Source: Sulfurospirillum sp. (GTDB taxonomy: Bacteria; Campylobacterota; Campylobacteria; Campylobacterales; QNZT01). From it: a stretch of DNA of 28,898 nucleotides. The translations under genes were made by a program, and so were the position numbers. The stretch is from positions 1-28,898 of the forward strand of contig QNZT01000154.1 in NCBI GenBank assembly GCA_003978455.1, read 5' to 3'. The notes under the pieces are model-generated. The model worked only from the letters and a program-made list of their open reading frames with translations, was not told the DNA's origin and searched no databases. Positions 8,490-15,946 of the stretch are shown here, one piece after another; the stretch's first letter is position 1, and every line of letters begins with the position of its first letter.

Positions 8490-8866
8490 AATCTCTTCCT
8501 CCCTTGCAATGTCGGCAGATTCAGCTGCCCTCTTTGTACAATCTGATACGTTGCATTTTTGGTTTTAAAATGGGTTTTCAGATACGCGAACGCCGCCATC
8601 GGATCGACATCATCCCCGCAGGTAAAGATATCGACCGCGGCATAAGCATACTCCGGCCAGGAGTGTATGGCAAGATGGCTCTCACTGATGACCACCACAC
8701 CACTCACCCCGTGAGGCTCAAACAGGTGAAACGAACTGCCTATCACCGTCGCTCCGGCTGCCTTTGCCGCACCCAGCAGTGACTCTTCCACCAGACGTAC
8801 ATCATTGATGGCATTTGCGTCACACTCGTAAAACTCTGCCAGTATGTGCTTCCCCAGTGCATCCAT
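8486..8866 (-). CDS. speD: S-adenosylmethionine decarboxylase proenzyme, pyruvoyl type
   Basis: Makes decarboxylated SAM, the aminopropyl donor for spermidine. It self-cleaves to create a pyruvoyl cofactor. The 126-aa protein has the short Thermotoga-type plan: cleavage serine S63 in the ESHLAIHSWPE motif, with H68 and C83 at the processing and catalytic positions. These numbers coincide with the known S63/H68/C83 of the T. maritima enzyme, which supports ATG 8866. That ATG overlaps the upstream stop as TGATG and has AGGAG 6 nt before it; a TTG 3 nt upstream is less well spaced. No spermidine synthase is nearby, so the partner must be encoded elsewhere. The gene is translationally coupled within the alaS string. 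Confidence 0.93.
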   Translation of the reverse strand: MDALGKHILAEFYECDANAINDVRLVEESLLGAAKAAGATVIGSSFHLFEPHGVSGVVVISESHLAIHSWPEYAYAAVDIFTCGDDVDPMAAFAYLKTHFKTKNATYQIVQRGQLNLPTLQGRKRL

Positions 8867-9351
8867 CAAAGACTCCTGAGCATATAACCGAAATAGATCG
8901 CTACCAGTCCCAGCAACGAACTGATCCCGAAAAGATAGTAGGCGATCAGTTTGACATTGTCTCTGGCGTGTTCACTGTCACTTGCCAGACAGCGCTCCCT
9001 CGCCTCTTTGATTTTATAGTATCCGTAGAGGTAGAGCACAAACATAAAAAACCAGATAAACTCCTTGGAGGTCACGATCACCGCCAGGACAGGATCCCGA
9101 TGGGCGAAATCTTTTCCCATAGCCATCAAAAAACCGCTTATACCCAGCAGCAGCGATATAGGGATCAGTAAGCGGTAAAATCGGTTCAGAGTGCGCAGCG
9201 CTGTACGAATAAACATCTTTTCATTGGGTATCTGCTGCACCGACGGATAGACTGTCAGCGTAAAACTGATCATCCCCCCGACCCAGAACACTGCACTGAA
9301 AATATGCACCGTAAAGATATAAGGGAGATATCCGACATAAAACTCTCCCAA
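8866..9351 (-). CDS. Four-helix integral membrane protein, CopD/HemJ-like
   Basis: A 161-aa protein with four predicted TM helices (about 8-30, 58-80, 88-112, 133-157). Helix 1 carries TVHIFSAVFWVGGM, the H-x(6)-W-V-G-G pattern common to CopD-domain and HemJ-like membrane proteins; in those families such histidines can bind copper or heme. Between helices 3 and 4 is a charged Glu/Arg/Asp loop with one Cys. The start is TTG at 9351, 2 nt after the alaS stop, with AAGG 6 nt upstream inside the alaS end. The assignment rests on this one motif and topology; no copper or heme gene is adjacent. Function is unknown. Confidence 0.6.
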   Translation of the reverse strand: MGEFYVGYLPYIFTVHIFSAVFWVGGMISFTLTVYPSVQQIPNEKMFIRTALRTLNRFYRLLIPISLLLGISGFLMAMGKDFAHRDPVLAVIVTSKEFIWFFMFVLYLYGYYKIKEARERCLASDSEHARDNVKLIAYYLFGISSLLGLVAIYFGYMLRSL

Positions 9352-9353
9352 AA

Positions 9354-11906
9354 TCAGCCTTGCAACTGCGCTGTAACGTAGGATTTTGCCGCTTTGAGTG
9401 CTTCATCGAGTCTGGAGGCATCTTTGCCGCCTGCCTGCGCGAAATCGTCACGACCGCCACCGCCGCCGCCTAAGATCGGTGCGATCTCTTTGATCCACGC
9501 ACCCGCTTTTACCGGGGCATCTTTCACACCTGCCGCCAGCAGCACTTTGTCACCCTTTTTCTGAAAGAGCATCACCGCTGCGGATGGTTTCTGGTTTTTG
9601 ATCTCGTCGATCATCTGCTTGATGTCCCCTGCTTCGACGATATCCACCGCGACTTCAGTGTCGCCGATCTTTTCGAAAGAGAGCTCTTTTTTACTGCTTT
9701 GCGCCAGGGTTTTGAGCTCATTTTTCAGTGTGGCGATCTCCTCTTTGAGTCGCTTGATACCCAGCATAGGATCTTTGTTTTTCACCTCTTCGGAAACTTT
9801 AGCCACAGTGGCACGGTAACTTTTTGCAAGTGTCACCGCCGCTCTGCCGACCACCGCTTCGATCCTTCGGACACCGGCACTCACACCGCTCTCTTTGGTG
9901 ATGAAAAAAGCACCGATATTTGCACTGTTGGCTACATGTGTGCCACCGCACAGTTCCATACTGACATCGCCCATAGAGACCACCCGCACCTCATCACCGT
10001 ATTTTTCACCGAAAAGCGCCATCGCACCTTTGGCTTTGGCTTCATCTACTGCCATCACATCTGTCTGTACAGGCACACCTCTCGCGATCACTTCATTGAC
10101 AAAATCTTCTATTTTGGCGACTTCTTCACCGCTCAGTGCCTTGGGGTGTGAAAAGTCGAAACGAAGACGATTGGCTTCGACCAGACTTCCCGCCTGACTG
10201 ACATGATCCCCCAAAATCTCTTTGAGTGCGGCGTGCAGCAGGTGTGTCGCAGAGTGGTGTTTGGCGATCTCGAAGCGGCTCTCATCCACTTTCGCTTTTA
10301 CGCTGTCACCGACATGAACTTTTGTGGTAACTTTGATCTGAGAGAGATTGAGGTCGAAAAACTTTTTGGTGTCCAACACTTCCGCGACACCTTCCAGTAC
10401 ACCCCTGTCCCCGCACTGCCCGCCGCTTTCGGCATAAAAAGGTGTCTTGTCGAGAAAGACCCACCCCTCTTCACCGCGTTGGAGCTTCTCTACGCTTTTG
10501 AAGTTTTGATCCAGCAGTGCCAGCACTTTCGACTCCGTTTCGGTTTCGGAGTAGCCCACAAAACTGTTTTGCCCAAACTGCTCCAGCAAAGCTTTGAAAT
10601 CACCCTCGACCGCCGCGTCACCGCTCCCTTTCCAGGCTGCTTTGGCACGCTCTCTCTGCGCTTTCATGAGCGTTTCGAAACCTTCGATATCGACTTCTTT
10701 CCCTTTTTCGCGCAGCATATCCTGTGTCAGATCGAGCGGGAAACCATAGGTGTCGTAGAGTTTGAAAGCGACTTCTCCGCTGAAAACATCTCCGGTAACG
10801 GCAAGCTCTTTTTCAAACAGCTCCAGCCCCGAAGCGATCGTTTTGAAAAAACGCTCCTCTTCCAGCCGGATCTGCTCTTTGACGCTATCCGCTTTTTCGA
10901 CGATATAGGGATACTGCTCTCCCATGATCTCACCCAGTGTATCGACCAGACGGTACATGAAAGGCTCTTTGATCCCCAGCAGATAACCGTGTCTGACCGC
11001 ACGGCGGAGTATTCTTCGCAGCACATATCCCCTGCCCTCTTTGTCAAAATTGACTCCCTGGGCAAGCAGAAACGTCACTGCACGGATATGATCGGCGATG
11101 ACCCGGTAACTGGCACCCTCCTCATAAAGATAGAGTTTGCCGCAAAGTTCCGACACCTGCTCTATCAGCGGCATAAACAGAGAAGTGTCGTAGTTGCTGA
11201 TTTTTCCCTCTTTGATCGCCGTCACACGCTCCAGCCCCATTCCGGTATCGATGGAGGGTTTGGGAAGCGGGTGCAGATTCCCTTCACTGTCTCTCTCGTA
11301 CTGCATAAAGACCAGATTCCAGATCTCCAGAAAGCGGTCGCCCTCACCGCCCATCCTGTCCTCTTCAGAGTGAAAATGCTCCTCGCCCTGATCGTAAAAG
11401 ATCTCCGAACAGGGACCGCACGGTCCGGTATCTCCCATCTGCCAGAAGTTGTCTTTATCTCCAAAACGCATGATACGCTCTGCCGGCACATGCTTTTTCC
11501 AGATCTCCTCCGCTTCGTCGTCACTCTCATGCACAGTCACCCAGAGCTTCTCCTGCGGCAACGCCAGAACTTTGGTAACAAACTCCCACGCATAGGCGAT
11601 CGCATCCTCTTTGAAATAGTCACCGAACGAGAAATTTCCCAGCATCTCGAAAAAGGTGTGGTGGCGATTGGTATAACCGACATTTTCGAGGTCATTGTGT
11701 TTCCCTCCTGCACGGATACAGGTCTGGGAGCTGGTCGCACGCGGCGGATTCGGTGCGGGGACTTCTCCTGTAAATATACTCTTAAACGGTACCATACCGG
11801 CATTGGTAAAGAGTAGTGTCGGATCATCGGGAACCAGCGGTGCGCTCGGGTAGACTTTGTGTCCCTTGCTCTCAAAGTAGTCCAAAAATGCTTTTCTTAT
11901 ATCCAT
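9354..11906 (-). CDS. alaS: Alanyl-tRNA synthetase
   Basis: Charges tRNA-Ala. The 850-aa protein has the full domain set. The N-terminal class II aminoacylation core starts DIRKAFLDYFESKGH and includes TNAGMVPFK and the motif-2 region RHHTFFEMLGNFSFGDYFK (81-99). A helical tRNA-binding domain follows. The editing domain has zinc ligands H551, H555 in HSATH and C653, H657 in CGGTH, and clears mis-charged Ser/Gly. The C-terminal C-Ala domain has six consecutive glycines near residue 812 and RDDFAQAGG. The start is ATG at 11906 with AAGGA about 10 nt upstream. It heads a string of seven minus-strand genes with gaps or overlaps of only a few nucleotides, ending with the PBP1A gene. Confidence 0.97.
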   Translation of the reverse strand: MDIRKAFLDYFESKGHKVYPSAPLVPDDPTLLFTNAGMVPFKSIFTGEVPAPNPPRATSSQTCIRAGGKHNDLENVGYTNRHHTFFEMLGNFSFGDYFKEDAIAYAWEFVTKVLALPQEKLWVTVHESDDEAEEIWKKHVPAERIMRFGDKDNFWQMGDTGPCGPCSEIFYDQGEEHFHSEEDRMGGEGDRFLEIWNLVFMQYERDSEGNLHPLPKPSIDTGMGLERVTAIKEGKISNYDTSLFMPLIEQVSELCGKLYLYEEGASYRVIADHIRAVTFLLAQGVNFDKEGRGYVLRRILRRAVRHGYLLGIKEPFMYRLVDTLGEIMGEQYPYIVEKADSVKEQIRLEEERFFKTIASGLELFEKELAVTGDVFSGEVAFKLYDTYGFPLDLTQDMLREKGKEVDIEGFETLMKAQRERAKAAWKGSGDAAVEGDFKALLEQFGQNSFVGYSETETESKVLALLDQNFKSVEKLQRGEEGWVFLDKTPFYAESGGQCGDRGVLEGVAEVLDTKKFFDLNLSQIKVTTKVHVGDSVKAKVDESRFEIAKHHSATHLLHAALKEILGDHVSQAGSLVEANRLRFDFSHPKALSGEEVAKIEDFVNEVIARGVPVQTDVMAVDEAKAKGAMALFGEKYGDEVRVVSMGDVSMELCGGTHVANSANIGAFFITKESGVSAGVRRIEAVVGRAAVTLAKSYRATVAKVSEEVKNKDPMLGIKRLKEEIATLKNELKTLAQSSKKELSFEKIGDTEVAVDIVEAGDIKQMIDEIKNQKPSAAVMLFQKKGDKVLLAAGVKDAPVKAGAWIKEIAPILGGGGGGRDDFAQAGGKDASRLDEALKAAKSYVTAQLQG

Positions 11907-11934
11907 CTCAACATATCCTTTATAAACTGGAGAT

Positions 11935-11940
11935 ATTTTA
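11935..11940 (-). promoter_or_regulatory. Possible -10 box for the alaS string
   Basis: In the 93-bp gap between murG and alaS the minus strand reads TAAAAT, one mismatch from TATAAT. It is placed to start transcription near 11928 and give a leader of about 22 nt before the alaS ATG. No -35 is evident, as usual for the housekeeping promoters of this phylum. The region is AT-rich, so a chance match is possible. Confidence 0.3.
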
Positions 11941-11999
11941 TCTTAATATTTTTAAAGTTGCCTATGGAAAATGCGCCGGTATCGTACTTAAAGCCTCTT

Positions 12000-13013
12000 T
12001 CAATATCCCATATAATCGACAATTTTTGCAGCGCCGTCAGGGGAGATCAACCCTTTGAGCCCTTCACTCATCCGGGCGATATCGGCATCGAAGATTTTCT
12101 GCACATCCTCTTTTTGCAGCGCATCCTGCCGCACAACAAAAGACAGCCCTCTATCTGCCAGATATTTTGCATTGTAGTACTGATGGTCTCCCGCGGCGAA
12201 GGGATACGGCACATAGAGCGCGGGAAGCTGGGAAGCGACCAGTTCCCACAGTGTACTCGCACCCGCACGGCATATCGCAAAATCCGCTTCGGCGATCTTT
12301 TCATGAAGCTTTTTATGAAAGACGAAAAGTTCCGCATCGATCCCCGCTTCACGGTAAAAACGCTGCATCTTTTCAAAATCCCGCTTACCGCTCTGATGGA
12401 TGATCCCGATACCTCTTTCATGAAGTAGCGGCGCTATCTTCCTGGCAAAATCATTGATCGCTGTCGCCCCCTGGCTTCCGCCCAGAAAAATCACCGTTTT
12501 GATCACGGTGCGCACCCGGGCATTTTGAAAAAAGATATCACTCACCGGATAATCTTTCACGGGAGAGTCTTCCAGATAGGGTGAAAAGATCGCTTTGGCG
12601 CTTTTGGCAAAGAGTGCATTGAGCCGTCCCATCACGGCGTTTTGTTCATGAATATAAAAATCTTTACGCTTCATGATAGCCGCGATCGTCGCCGGAGCCG
12701 CAGCATATCCGCCGACCGAAAAAACAGTCCCGACACCCTCTTTTCGGAAGATGCTGCTACTCTTTCCTGCTGCCTGCAATATCTTCGCCATACTCTGGAC
12801 TTTTCCCAAAACACCTTTATCCACCACACTTCGGATATCGAAAAAATACTTCTCTGAAAATCCTTCATCTTCGCCGAACCAGTCACGATCCTGCCCCGTT
12901 GCAGATCCTAAAAAGAGCGGTCTGACACCCCGTCTGTTCAACTCCTCTTTCACCGCCCGGGCGATACTCAGGTGTCCTCCCGTACCTCCTCCGGTTATCA
13001 CTATCTGTTTCAA
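12000..13013 (-). CDS. murG: UDP-GlcNAc:undecaprenyl-pyrophosphoryl-MurNAc-pentapeptide GlcNAc transferase
   Basis: Adds GlcNAc to lipid I to make lipid II on the cytoplasmic face of the membrane. The 337-aa GT28 protein begins with the glycine-rich loop TGGGTGGH (7-14) and has GGSQGATAIN in the second domain and the acceptor/UDP-site motif RAGASTLWEL near residue 253. The loop lacks the usual FPG after GGTGGH (it reads LSIARA), as in other Campylobacterota MurG proteins and giving a short form. The start is TTG at 13013, overlapping the ftsW stop as TTGA, with AGGTGAAG just upstream inside ftsW. FtsW lies immediately upstream, so synthesis and use of lipid II are coupled genetically. Confidence 0.95.
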   Translation of the reverse strand: MKQIVITGGGTGGHLSIARAVKEELNRRGVRPLFLGSATGQDRDWFGEDEGFSEKYFFDIRSVVDKGVLGKVQSMAKILQAAGKSSSIFRKEGVGTVFSVGGYAAAPATIAAIMKRKDFYIHEQNAVMGRLNALFAKSAKAIFSPYLEDSPVKDYPVSDIFFQNARVRTVIKTVIFLGGSQGATAINDFARKIAPLLHERGIGIIHQSGKRDFEKMQRFYREAGIDAELFVFHKKLHEKIAEADFAICRAGASTLWELVASQLPALYVPYPFAAGDHQYYNAKYLADRGLSFVVRQDALQKEDVQKIFDADIARMSEGLKGLISPDGAAKIVDYMGY

Positions 13014-14170
13014 TACTTCACCTTTTTACTGATCATGAGAATCATCCCGATTGCTATGGAATGCGCAAGCAGCGAACTTCCCCCGTAACTGAGCAGCGGT
13101 ACCGCCAGCCCCTTTACCGGAGTAATCCCCGTCACACCGAAACTATTGATAAAAAATGTCGAAGCAAACATAATCGCTATCCCAAGCGCAAAAAGCGAAT
13201 AAACCCTGTTTTGGCTACGGTTGGAGATCTTCAGCATCCGAAATATCAGTACAAAAAAGAGTACGATCACCAAAAAGAGACCGATCACTCCAAGCTCTTC
13301 CGCGATTCCCGCCAGAATAAAATCAGTATGCACTTCTGACAAGAAACCGAGCTTGATCGTCCCGTTCCCAAGCCCCTGCCCGAACCAGCCGCCGTTTCGG
13401 ATCGCATCGTAGGCATTGGAGACCTGATAGGGTTCATAAACTTCGGAAACGTGCAGTTTGGCGGCGATCTTATCCGGCAAAAACGATAGCACCATATTTT
13501 GGATACTGCTCCACCACGACTTGACACGCAGTATCCTGTGCTCCGATCCGGCGATAGCGACAATCACAACGATGATCATCCCCACCATCGTAATGGTAAA
13601 AAAACGTGTACTCGTTCCCGCCATTGAACCCATCACGATCAACACCATCCCCAGTACCAGAACTTGCCCGATATCATTTTGCATAATCGCGATCAGATAA
13701 GTCACCACACCAAATACCATGAAATAGGGCCAGAAAACCTTGAACTCCTCTTTCAAACTTTTATGCGAATCATCCAGCCTTCTGGAAAAACTCCACGCCA
13801 AAAAGGTGATAAAACCGACTTTGAAAAACTCTACCGGAGCAAGTGAAATCACCCCAATCCTGATCCAACGCTTCGCACCGCCGATCTCCGTAACGATACT
13901 GGAAGGCAAAAACGGCATAATAGTCATCAAAAACAGAAAGATAAAAAAGAGCCCGAACCCCAGAGGCAGGAAAAAACGATCAGGATCAAGCCGGGAAACA
14001 GACCACATCAGGAAGATTGCAACAATACCGGTCACAAACTGACGTATGAAGAAGTGAAATTCGTTATTATAGGTCTGCAAACTCGCATAGGTCGTCAGCG
14101 AAAGAGAGAAGATAATACCGACCGCAATCAATGTAACAGCAATAAAAAAGATCGTTCTATCCGTTGCCAA
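13010..14170 (-). CDS. ftsW: Septal lipid II polymerase FtsW (SEDS family)
   Basis: SEDS glycosyltransferase that polymerises lipid II at the division septum together with a class B PBP, here probably the nearby FtsI. The 386-aa protein has about ten TM helices, the GGAKRWIRIG loop (about 98-107), a large periplasmic loop near 205-260 that includes NGGWFGQGLGNGTIK, and the C-terminal family signature PLLSYGGSSLL. FtsW rather than RodA is inferred from pairing with murG and closeness to ftsI; RodA is the alternative. The start is TTG at 14170 preceded by AAAGGTGGG about 5 nt upstream. It is transcribed divergently from flgB, and the ftsW/flgB neighbourhood also occurs in Helicobacter. Confidence 0.9.
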   Translation of the reverse strand: MATDRTIFFIAVTLIAVGIIFSLSLTTYASLQTYNNEFHFFIRQFVTGIVAIFLMWSVSRLDPDRFFLPLGFGLFFIFLFLMTIMPFLPSSIVTEIGGAKRWIRIGVISLAPVEFFKVGFITFLAWSFSRRLDDSHKSLKEEFKVFWPYFMVFGVVTYLIAIMQNDIGQVLVLGMVLIVMGSMAGTSTRFFTITMVGMIIVVIVAIAGSEHRILRVKSWWSSIQNMVLSFLPDKIAAKLHVSEVYEPYQVSNAYDAIRNGGWFGQGLGNGTIKLGFLSEVHTDFILAGIAEELGVIGLFLVIVLFFVLIFRMLKISNRSQNRVYSLFALGIAIMFASTFFINSFGVTGITPVKGLAVPLLSYGGSSLLAHSIAIGMILMISKKVKY

Positions 14171-14322
14171 ATACCCACCTTTTTACCAAAACGCAAAAAC
14201 TATCCACTACAAACCGACTGACATATTTGCACCGATGATACACAAACTTTGATTAATGTGAAATTTATGCTATTATTATTTAAATAATTTGATATATTTA
14301 CATTAAAATACAATTATCAGAT

Positions 14323-14340
14323 TTGGTATAAGATGTGCTT
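14323..14340 (+). promoter_or_regulatory. Sigma-54 (RpoN) promoter of flgB-flgC-fliE
   Basis: The sequence TTGGTATAAGATGTGCTT carries GG at 14325-14326 and GC at 14337-14338 with exactly 10 nt between them, and the flanking TTGG / GCTT bases also match the -24/-12 consensus. flgB and flgC are sigma-54 class II genes in Helicobacter and Campylobacter, so the biology fits. Transcription would begin near 14350. That lies downstream of the earliest in-frame GTG (14335) and upstream of the GTG at 14389 with its own ribosome-binding site. Confidence 0.75.
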
Positions 14341-14355
14341 CATGAACTTCATGAA
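14338..14355 (+). repeat. Tandem 9-bp repeat CTTCATGAA x2 at the flgB start site
   Basis: CTTCATGAA occurs twice back to back, overlapping the -12 element and predicted transcription start of flgB. Each unit contains the palindrome TTCATGAA, the octamer that is strongly over-represented throughout the window. Role unknown; it may be a binding site near the start or simply two chance members of that word family. Confidence 0.7.
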
Positions 14356-14388
14356 ATAGACAACAGGACAAGAGAAAGGATAAAAAAG

Positions 14389-14823
14389 GTGGGACTGAAC
14401 ATCTCCGATTCACTGCCGCTGGCTGTCAAAGCGCTTGACTTTCGGGCTCTTCGCCAGAAGATGATCGCAGGCAACCTTGCCAATGTCGATACACCCTTTT
14501 ACAGGGCAAGAGATATCCGGTTTGAAGATGTACTGGCAAAAGAAGCCCGCACACTTTCCGATTCCGGTACGGTACCGAAACTTCTTCTGGCAAAAAGTGA
14601 TGCAGCGCATATGGATCCGATCGATGAAAGCAGCAGCGCACAGGCGCAGATCTTTTTCAGAGGCGCTCACCCGACACGCAACGACGGCAACAACGTCGAT
14701 CTCGATGTCGAAACCACAGAGATGAGCAAAAACGGCGTGATGTTCGAAGCACTGACCAACGCCATCAAAAAAGAGGCGATGATTTTCAAAAGCGTCATCG
14801 AAGCCTCCGGTAAGATGCAGTAG
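14389..14823 (+). CDS. flgB: Flagellar basal-body proximal rod protein FlgB
   Basis: Proximal rod subunit, exported by the flagellar type III system and built on the MS ring/FliE. Visible features are the N-terminal rod motif DFRALRQKMIAGNLANVDTP, the YRARDIRFEDVL continuation, and the C-terminal helix with TNAIKKEAMIFKSVI. From GTG 14389 it is 144 aa, normal for FlgB. This start has AAAGGA 8 nt upstream (14375-14380). The frame stays open to a GTG at 14335, but that codon lies inside the sigma-54 promoter and before the predicted transcription start, so it is rejected. flgC and fliE follow on the same strand. Confidence 0.93.
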   Translation: MGLNISDSLPLAVKALDFRALRQKMIAGNLANVDTPFYRARDIRFEDVLAKEARTLSDSGTVPKLLLAKSDAAHMDPIDESSSAQAQIFFRGAHPTRNDGNNVDLDVETTEMSKNGVMFEALTNAIKKEAMIFKSVIEASGKMQ

Positions 14824-14855
14824 ATTTGCAACTTAATCGGAGCGTGAAAAGTATA

Positions 14856-14920
14856 TTTGACAACTTAAAAAAGAGGCTCAGACCAAAGAGAGGATTTGTC
14901 CTCTTTTTTAAGTTGTCAAA
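14856..14920 (+). promoter_or_regulatory. Putative terminator/antiterminator (attenuator) between flgB and flgC
   Basis: Arms 14856-14876 and 14900-14920 form a perfect 21-bp inverted repeat with a 23-nt loop. Inside the loop a second fold is possible: AGAGGA (14889-14894) pairs with TCCTCT (14899-14904) around TTTG and is followed at once by TTTTT (14905-14909), the shape of an intrinsic terminator. Both folds need the same CCTCTTTTT segment, so they exclude each other. The structure sits in the 141-bp flgB-flgC gap, whereas flgC and fliE are only 3 bp apart. The pairing is seen directly; attenuation is inferred. It could instead be a degenerate palindromic insertion. Confidence 0.5.
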
Positions 14921-14964
14921 CATACGAACCAAGTTAATCAGCAAAGTTTACCCAAAGGAGTAAA

Positions 14965-15456
14965 ATGTCATTTTTAAGCGGTTTTGATATCAGCGGATAC
15001 GGTCTTTCGGCGCAACGATTCCGAATCAACCTCATCAGCTCCAATATCGCCAATGCAAACACCACACGTACCGATGAAGGCGGACCCTACAGACGACGGG
15101 AAGTGATCTTCAAAGCAGTCAACTTTTCAGACCTGCTGACACAACAGATGAAACAAAACGGCTACCTGAAAGATGAAAACCCCATCGACGACCCGGCAGC
15201 GCAGGATTTCCCCAAACCACCGCTTATGAGCGTCAAAGTCGATAAAATCATCCGGGACGACTCGCCGTTTAAATTACGATTTGACCCATCCAACCCCGAT
15301 GCGGATGAAAACGGCTACGTCGCCCTTCCCAACGTTAATCCCGTCATCGAAATGGCCGATTTAATAGAAGCGACAAGAGCCTATCAGGCAAATGTAGCGG
15401 CATACCAAAGTACCAAAACGATGGCACAAAGCGCCATCGATTTACTGAAAGGATAA
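14965..15456 (+). CDS. flgC: Flagellar basal-body proximal rod protein FlgC
   Basis: Proximal rod subunit acting with FlgB, FlgF and FliE. The 163-aa protein has the rod motif SSNIANANTTRTDEGGPYRR near residues 28-47 and the conserved C-terminal segment NVNPVIEMADLIEATRAYQA followed by a helix ending AQSAIDLLKG, which form the paired terminal coiled coil of axial proteins. The start is ATG at 14965 with AAGGAG (14955-14960) 4 nt upstream. fliE starts 3 nt after the stop. The 141-bp gap to flgB holds a strong hairpin. Confidence 0.97.
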   Translation: MSFLSGFDISGYGLSAQRFRINLISSNIANANTTRTDEGGPYRRREVIFKAVNFSDLLTQQMKQNGYLKDENPIDDPAAQDFPKPPLMSVKVDKIIRDDSPFKLRFDPSNPDADENGYVALPNVNPVIEMADLIEATRAYQANVAAYQSTKTMAQSAIDLLKG

Positions 15457-15459
15457 TAA

Positions 15460-15759
15460 ATGGCACAGGCAATACAATCTGTCTCCCCTTTTGCACTTGC
15501 TGGTGTCACTAATAAGGCACAAGAGAAGAGCGGCGGCGGTACTGATTTTCTAACCGTTTTGAAAGCATCACTCAACGATGTAAACGATATGCAGATCAAA
15601 GGCGACGAAGCCCTCAGAGATATCGCAACCGGACAGGTCAAAGACCTGCATCAGGCAGCCATCGCCATAGACAAAGCGGAAATCAGCATGAAACTGATGC
15701 TGGAAGTGCGTAATAAAGCACTGAGTGCATACAAAGAGATTTTAAGAACACAGATTTAA
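15460..15759 (+). CDS. fliE: Flagellar hook-basal body complex protein FliE
   Basis: Small export substrate that joins the MS ring and export gate to the rod, and is needed before other rod proteins are secreted. The 99-aa protein shows the typical C-terminal half: DVNDMQIKGDEALRD, then QAAIAIDKAEISMKLMLEVR and a final NKALSAYKEILRTQI helix. The start is ATG at 15460, with AAAGGA at the end of flgC 6 nt upstream, so it is coupled to flgC. It is the last gene under the flgB sigma-54 promoter; a palindromic repeat element follows. Confidence 0.95.
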   Translation: MAQAIQSVSPFALAGVTNKAQEKSGGGTDFLTVLKASLNDVNDMQIKGDEALRDIATGQVKDLHQAAIAIDKAEISMKLMLEVRNKALSAYKEILRTQI

Positions 15760-15770
15760 GGGCAACTCTA

Positions 15771-15887
15771 ATGCCATTAAGTTAAAAGAATTTAAGCGCG
15801 GTTCATCTGCGCGTGAGCCCTGCGCTAAGCAGAACATAGCGTTAGCGTAGCATTTGGGACTTTGTTCCAAATGCGTTAACTTATGAC
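15771..15887 (+). repeat. Palindromic intergenic repeat element, copy A
   Basis: This ~117-bp element lies between fliE and ftsI. Read on the plus strand it matches the minus strand of 18692-18809 at roughly 90% identity (about 10 mismatches and one 1-nt gap by hand alignment), with long identical core blocks. Its ends are imperfect inverted repeats of CATTAAGTTAA type, and an inner hairpin TTTGGGA...TTCCAAA is present (15853-15872). No coding capacity is apparent. The form resembles a MITE or REP/BIME unit. Confidence 0.85.
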
Positions 15888-15934
15888 AGCATTTTTTCAC
15901 TTTACCCTCTTCTATCCTTTAACCATTCATTCAT

Positions 15935-15940
15935 TATAAT
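15935..15940 (+). promoter_or_regulatory. -10 box TATAAT directly before ftsI
   Basis: A perfect TATAAT ends 6 nt before the ATG of ftsI (15947). Normal spacing puts the transcription start at or within a base of the A of the ATG. The intervening CCCTTT contains no Shine-Dalgarno sequence, so the transcript would be leaderless. Confidence 0.6.
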
Positions 15941-15946
15941 CCCTTT

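Larger units (their letters stand above)
14171..14388. promoter_or_regulatory. Divergent ftsW / flgB control region
   Basis: An AT-rich 218-bp gap between the TTG of ftsW and the chosen GTG of flgB. On the plus strand it holds a sigma-54-type promoter (14323-14340) and a tandem CTTCATGAA repeat. On the minus strand the best -10-like element I can find for ftsW is TATCAT (complement of 14235-14240), which is weak. No other gene is visible. The regions of low complexity (14268-14315) could hold binding sites for the sigma-54 activator, but I cannot define one. Confidence 0.5.

Noticed and set aside
10203..11816. A 537-codon plus-strand open frame antisense to alaS, and smaller ones around it
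   Set aside because: The minus strand encodes a complete AlaS with all catalytic and editing motifs. The plus frame has no recognisable domain, and its composition follows from AlaS codon use.
14342..14359. Five-codon leader peptide (MNFMK) before flgB
   Set aside because: Its ATG would lie upstream of the predicted transcription start near 14350, and there is no ribosome-binding site. It arises from the tandem CTTCATGAA repeat.
14335..14388. GTG 14335 as the flgB start
   Set aside because: It lies within the sigma-54 promoter and upstream of the predicted transcript start. The added 18 residues are unlike FlgB N-termini.
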